From: Oxalobacteraceae bacterium
GTDB lineage: Bacteria > Pseudomonadota > Gammaproteobacteria > Burkholderiales > Burkholderiaceae_D
Length of the DNA: 37,159 bases
Assembly (NCBI GenBank): GCA_030698225.1
Contig: JAUYNR010000042.1
Span: 1-37,159, forward strand
Direction: 5' to 3'
A model generated the notes under the pieces. That model saw only the letters and a list, made by a program, of their open reading frames with translations. It did no database searches and was not told where the DNA came from. Positions 34,140 through 37,159 of the stretch are shown piece by piece. A program made the position numbers and the translations under genes. Position 1 is the stretch's first letter. Each line of letters starts with the position of its first letter.

Positions 34140-36404
34140 ATGGGCCCACTCAAATTCACCAAAAAAGAGCCGCCCAAGCAGACCGTCGGACGCACTGCCG
34201 ACTGGCGCATTCTGGTCGTCGACGACGATCCGGAAGTCCACACAGTGACCCGACTGGCACTCAAGAACCTGCAATTTGCCGGCCGCGGCGTGGAAATCCT
34301 GAACGCTTTCAGTGCCGCGCAGGCGCGTGCGGTACTGGAAACCGAGGACGACATTGCCATCGTGTTGCTCGATGTCGTCATGGAGGCCGACGATGCCGGT
34401 CTGCGTCTGGTGCAATATATCCGCACGGAACTGAAGAACGCCACGATACGCATCATCCTGCGCACCGGGCAACCCGGCCAGGCACCCGAGGAAGAAGTCA
34501 TCGTCACCTATGACATCAACGATTACAAGGCCAAGACCGAGCTGACTGTCCAGAAGCTATTTGCCAGCACCGTGACCGCGCTGCGCGCCTATGACAATCT
34601 GCGCTCTCTCGATGCACATAGTCGCGGCCTGCAGCAGATCATAGAAAACTCTGACGCGCGGTTCCAGGACCTTGCCAACTACGATGCGCTGACGAACCTG
34701 CCCAACCGCACTCTGTTGATCGACCGCGTGACGCAGTCGATCTCGCTGGCCCGCCGGACCGGGCAACAGTTGGCCATGCTGTGCCTGGACCTGGATGGAT
34801 TCAAGTTCATTAACGACGGCTTCGGCCATGCGGTCGGGGATACCTTGCTCAAGATGGTCGCAGCCCGACTCAAGGGGGCGGTCCGTGAGTGCGACACGGT
34901 GGCACGGCTGGGCGGGGACGAATTCGCGCTCATCCTGTTCGGTCTGGCCGACGACAGCAGGGACGTGGGCAGCATGGCGCAAAGAGTGCTGGATACGTTT
35001 GCCCAGCCCTTCATTGCCGACGCCCATGAACTGCATGTGACCGCAAGCATCGGCGTGAGCGTATTTCCCAGCGATGGCGACACCCATGATGTGTTGCTCA
35101 AGAACGCCGATGTCGCGATGCACAGCGCAAAGGAAAGAGGGCGCAATTGTTTCCAGTTTTACGCGCAAGAAATGAGTCTGCGCGCCGAGCAACGTGTGAC
35201 GCTGGAAAGTGCGCTGCGCACGGCACTCGAACGCCAGCAATTCGAAGTGCATTATCAGCCCAAGGTCGATCTGCGCAGCGGCAAGGTCAGCGGGGTGGAA
35301 GCGCTGCTGCGCTGGCGTCATCCGGAGCATGGGATGGTGCAGCCGGACAGCTTCATCGGCCTGGCCGAAGAGACGCGGCTGATCGTCCCGATTGGCGAAT
35401 GGGTCTTGCGCACGGCCTGCGCCCAGACCAGAAAGTGGCACGATATGGGCTTTGATGACTTGTCGGTCGCCGTCAATTTGTCGGCACGCCAGTTCGAACA
35501 GCAAGACATCGCGCAACTGGTGCGTCAGGTGCTCGCCGAGACAGGACTCGCGGCCCGCCATCTCGAGCTTGAGCTCACCGAGAGCGTGCTGATGAGCGAC
35601 AGCGATGTCATGCTCAAAGCGCTGCATGAAATCAAAGAGCTCGGGGTCGTGCTCACGCTCGACGACTTCGGCACCGGCTATTCCAGCCTGTCTTACCTCA
35701 AGCGCTTTCCGATCGATGTTCTGAAGATCGACCGCAGCTTTATCCGCAACGTCACCACCGATGTCGACGATGCGTCGCTCACCAAGGGCATTATCTTGTT
35801 GGCCCAGTCGTTGAAGATGAAGACGGTGGCCGAGGGCGTTGAAACGCAGGGACAACTGGGCTTTCTGAGCGCCAATAAATGCGACGCGGTGCAAGGCTTT
35901 TACTTCAGCCGGCCGGTCACGGCGGATGCACTCTCGGCGATGCTGCAGAGCAATCTCGGCCTGCCTGTGATGCCGGAGACGGCCGGGCGGCGACGCACCG
36001 TGTTGCTACTCGACGATGAGCCGAATATGCTCAGCGCGCTTGCGCGCCTGTTTCGCAAGGACGGTTATCAGATTCTTCAGGCCCATACGCCGGCCGAAGG
36101 CTTCGAATTGCTGGCCACGCATAGGGTGCAAGTGATCATCAGCGATCAGCGCATGCCCTTGATGACCGGCACCGCTTTTTTGGGCAAGGTAAAGGAACTG
36201 TACCCTGACACAATCCGCATCATTCTGTCCGGTTATACGGAACTGACCTCGGTCATTGACGCGATCAACGGCGGCGCCGTGTATCGATTCTTTACCAAGC
36301 CGTGGGACGACCAGGTCTTGCGCGATCAGCTGCGGGAAGCGTTCGAACACCATTGGCTGATCTACGGCAAGCCAACGCAAGACGATCAAGCGCGTGCGCC
36401 ATGA
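34140..36404 (+). CDS. REC-GGDEF-EAL-REC response regulator (c-di-GMP turnover)
   Basis: This 754-aa regulator has four domains. REC1 (about 22-145) shows ILVVDDDPEVH, phospho-acceptor D78 in LLDVVMEADDAGL, RIILRTGQPGQAPE and NDYKAKTELT, the type usually seen with DUF3369. The GGDEF domain has an intact GGDEF at 258-262 and an RxxD inhibitory site (R249-D252) five residues before it. The EAL domain is intact in EALLRW (387-391), DDFGTGYSSLSYLKRFPIDVLKID and VAEGVET. REC2 near the C-terminus shows VLLLDDEPNML, acceptor D in ISDQRMP, and KPWDD. Both cyclase and phosphodiesterase could be active. The kinase gene upstream is its evident partner. Confidence 0.93.
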   Translation: MGPLKFTKKEPPKQTVGRTADWRILVVDDDPEVHTVTRLALKNLQFAGRGVEILNAFSAAQARAVLETEDDIAIVLLDVVMEADDAGLRLVQYIRTELKNATIRIILRTGQPGQAPEEEVIVTYDINDYKAKTELTVQKLFASTVTALRAYDNLRSLDAHSRGLQQIIENSDARFQDLANYDALTNLPNRTLLIDRVTQSISLARRTGQQLAMLCLDLDGFKFINDGFGHAVGDTLLKMVAARLKGAVRECDTVARLGGDEFALILFGLADDSRDVGSMAQRVLDTFAQPFIADAHELHVTASIGVSVFPSDGDTHDVLLKNADVAMHSAKERGRNCFQFYAQEMSLRAEQRVTLESALRTALERQQFEVHYQPKVDLRSGKVSGVEALLRWRHPEHGMVQPDSFIGLAEETRLIVPIGEWVLRTACAQTRKWHDMGFDDLSVAVNLSARQFEQQDIAQLVRQVLAETGLAARHLELELTESVLMSDSDVMLKALHEIKELGVVLTLDDFGTGYSSLSYLKRFPIDVLKIDRSFIRNVTTDVDDASLTKGIILLAQSLKMKTVAEGVETQGQLGFLSANKCDAVQGFYFSRPVTADALSAMLQSNLGLPVMPETAGRRRTVLLLDDEPNMLSALARLFRKDGYQILQAHTPAEGFELLATHRVQVIISDQRMPLMTGTAFLGKVKELYPDTIRIILSGYTELTSVIDAINGGAVYRFFTKPWDDQVLRDQLREAFEHHWLIYGKPTQDDQARAP

Positions 36405-36519
36405 GCGCCGTTTCGACCCCGATCCAACATTGAAGGGTACGCCCTGTTGTCAGGCAATTCCCAAACCTAAGCGCGCAGCCACTACTGCTCGTGTGACCCA
36501 CTCATCACGGAGATTCAGC

Positions 36520-37059
36520 ATGGCCCAACTCAAATTCACCAAAAAAGAGCCGCCCAAGCAGTCCGGCGGACGCAATCCCGACTGGCGCATTCTGGTCGTC
36601 GACGACGACCCGGAAGTCCACGCGGTGACCCGACTGGCACTCAAAAACCTGCAATTTGCCGGCCGCGGCGTGGAAATCCTGAACGCTTTCAGTGCCGCGC
36701 AGGCGCGTGCGGTACTGGAAACCGAGGACGACATTGCCATCGTGCTGCTCGATGTCGTCATGGAGACTGACGATGCCGGCCTGCGCCTGGTGCAATGTAT
36801 CCGCACGGAATTGAAGAACGCCACGGTACGCATCATTCTGCGCACCGGGCAACCCGGCCAGGCACCCGAGGAAGAGGTCATCGTCACCTATGACATCAAC
36901 GATTACAAAGCCAAGACCGAGCTGACGGTCCAGAAGCTATTTACCACCACCGTGACCGCGCTGCGCGCCTATGACTATCTGCGCTCTCTCAATGCACATC
37001 GCCGCGGCCTGCAGCAAATCATCCTAGATTCCTCAGTTGAAATCCGTGATCTACGGTAA
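36520..37059 (+). CDS. Stand-alone REC protein, partial tandem duplicate of the upstream regulator
   Basis: This 179-aa protein repeats the first 165 or so residues of the regulator encoded at 34140-36404 with few substitutions. It includes ILVVDDDPEVH, LLDVVMETDDAGL, LRTGQPGQAPE and NDYKAKTEL, so the phospho-acceptor and lysine are kept. It ends in an unrelated IILDSSVEIRDLR and a stop. The DNA duplication starts upstream of the gene: the last codons of the kinase gene and the shared ribosome binding site region (CTCATCACGGAGATTCAGC) recur at 36472-36520. It may act as a phosphate sink or decoy receiver for the kinase. Alternatively it is a decaying copy. Confidence 0.8.
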   Translation: MAQLKFTKKEPPKQSGGRNPDWRILVVDDDPEVHAVTRLALKNLQFAGRGVEILNAFSAAQARAVLETEDDIAIVLLDVVMETDDAGLRLVQCIRTELKNATVRIILRTGQPGQAPEEEVIVTYDINDYKAKTELTVQKLFTTTVTALRAYDYLRSLNAHRRGLQQIILDSSVEIRDLR

Positions 37060-37159
37060 ATGACGCGTTTTCCTTGTTTCATCCGGTGAATTTCGCGGAA
37101 AATTGGCGTTCATGTGGATTTTCAGCGGATTTGGGAGATCACCAAATGGGTGAACGCAA

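Noticed and set aside
37060..37159. End of an insertion sequence at the right window edge
   Set aside because: The GCGGAAAATTGGCG and GGATTTTCAGCGG stretches look like IS21-type ends, but no transposase or target duplication can be seen in the last 100 bases.

Overview
The window looks like a chromosomal stretch of a Gram-negative proteobacterium, most likely a betaproteobacterium of the Gallionella/Nitrosomonas type. That placement is an inference from gene families: PilU, a VanZ protein beside a WcaJ-type sugar transferase, an exopolysaccharide locus with a PslG-like hydrolase, and an REC-GGDEF-EAL-REC regulator. No rRNA or intact tRNA gene is visible.

Region 1 (1-21,007, all genes on the minus strand) is a Wzx/Wzy-type polysaccharide locus. 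In transcription order it holds a WcaJ-like initiating phospho-sugar transferase, a manC remnant, a VanZ protein, galU, rfbB, rfbA, rfbC and rfbD (dTDP-L-rhamnose), a Wzx flippase, a GT2, a GT4, a Wzy polymerase, a second GT2, a secreted PslG-like glycosidase, UDP-glucose dehydrogenase, a third GT2, an epimerase and a truncated DUF1972-type glycosyltransferase. Together these make UDP-glucose, UDP-glucuronate and dTDP-rhamnose, build a lipid-linked repeat, flip it and polymerise it. The part from about 4.3 to 12.8 kb is visibly AT-rich compared with the GC-rich rfb/galU half, as is usual for the variable core of such loci. The gaps in the GC-rich half are full of palindromic repeats (GTAG-type REPs, 121-bp triple-hairpin elements and a 43-bp tandem array).

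Region 2 (about 21.4-30.4 kb) is an accessory island of toxin-antitoxin and related modules. It contains HipB-HipA (the HipB has an unusual repeat tail and an operator array with 27-bp spacing), a HigB/RelE-HigA pair, an AAA ATPase with DUF4143, MazE-MazF, a truncated tyrosine recombinase, and a HEPN protein with an HTH-nucleotidyltransferase partner. Three copies of a composite repeat of about 0.4-0.6 kb, each ending in the same 60-bp palindrome, separate the HigBA, ATPase and MazEF cassettes. Scraps of glycosyltransferase-like coding sequence lie at the cassette edges. A tmRNA-like 3' end with a terminator borders the island on the left.

Region 3 (about 30.9-37.2 kb) holds a broken small gene, PilU (twitching-motility ATPase with a Gln/Arg-rich coiled-coil tail), and a two-component c-di-GMP module. 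That module is a histidine kinase whose membrane domain carries the ethylene-receptor residues, a REC-GGDEF-EAL-REC response regulator, and a partial tandem duplicate of the regulator's N-terminal REC domain.
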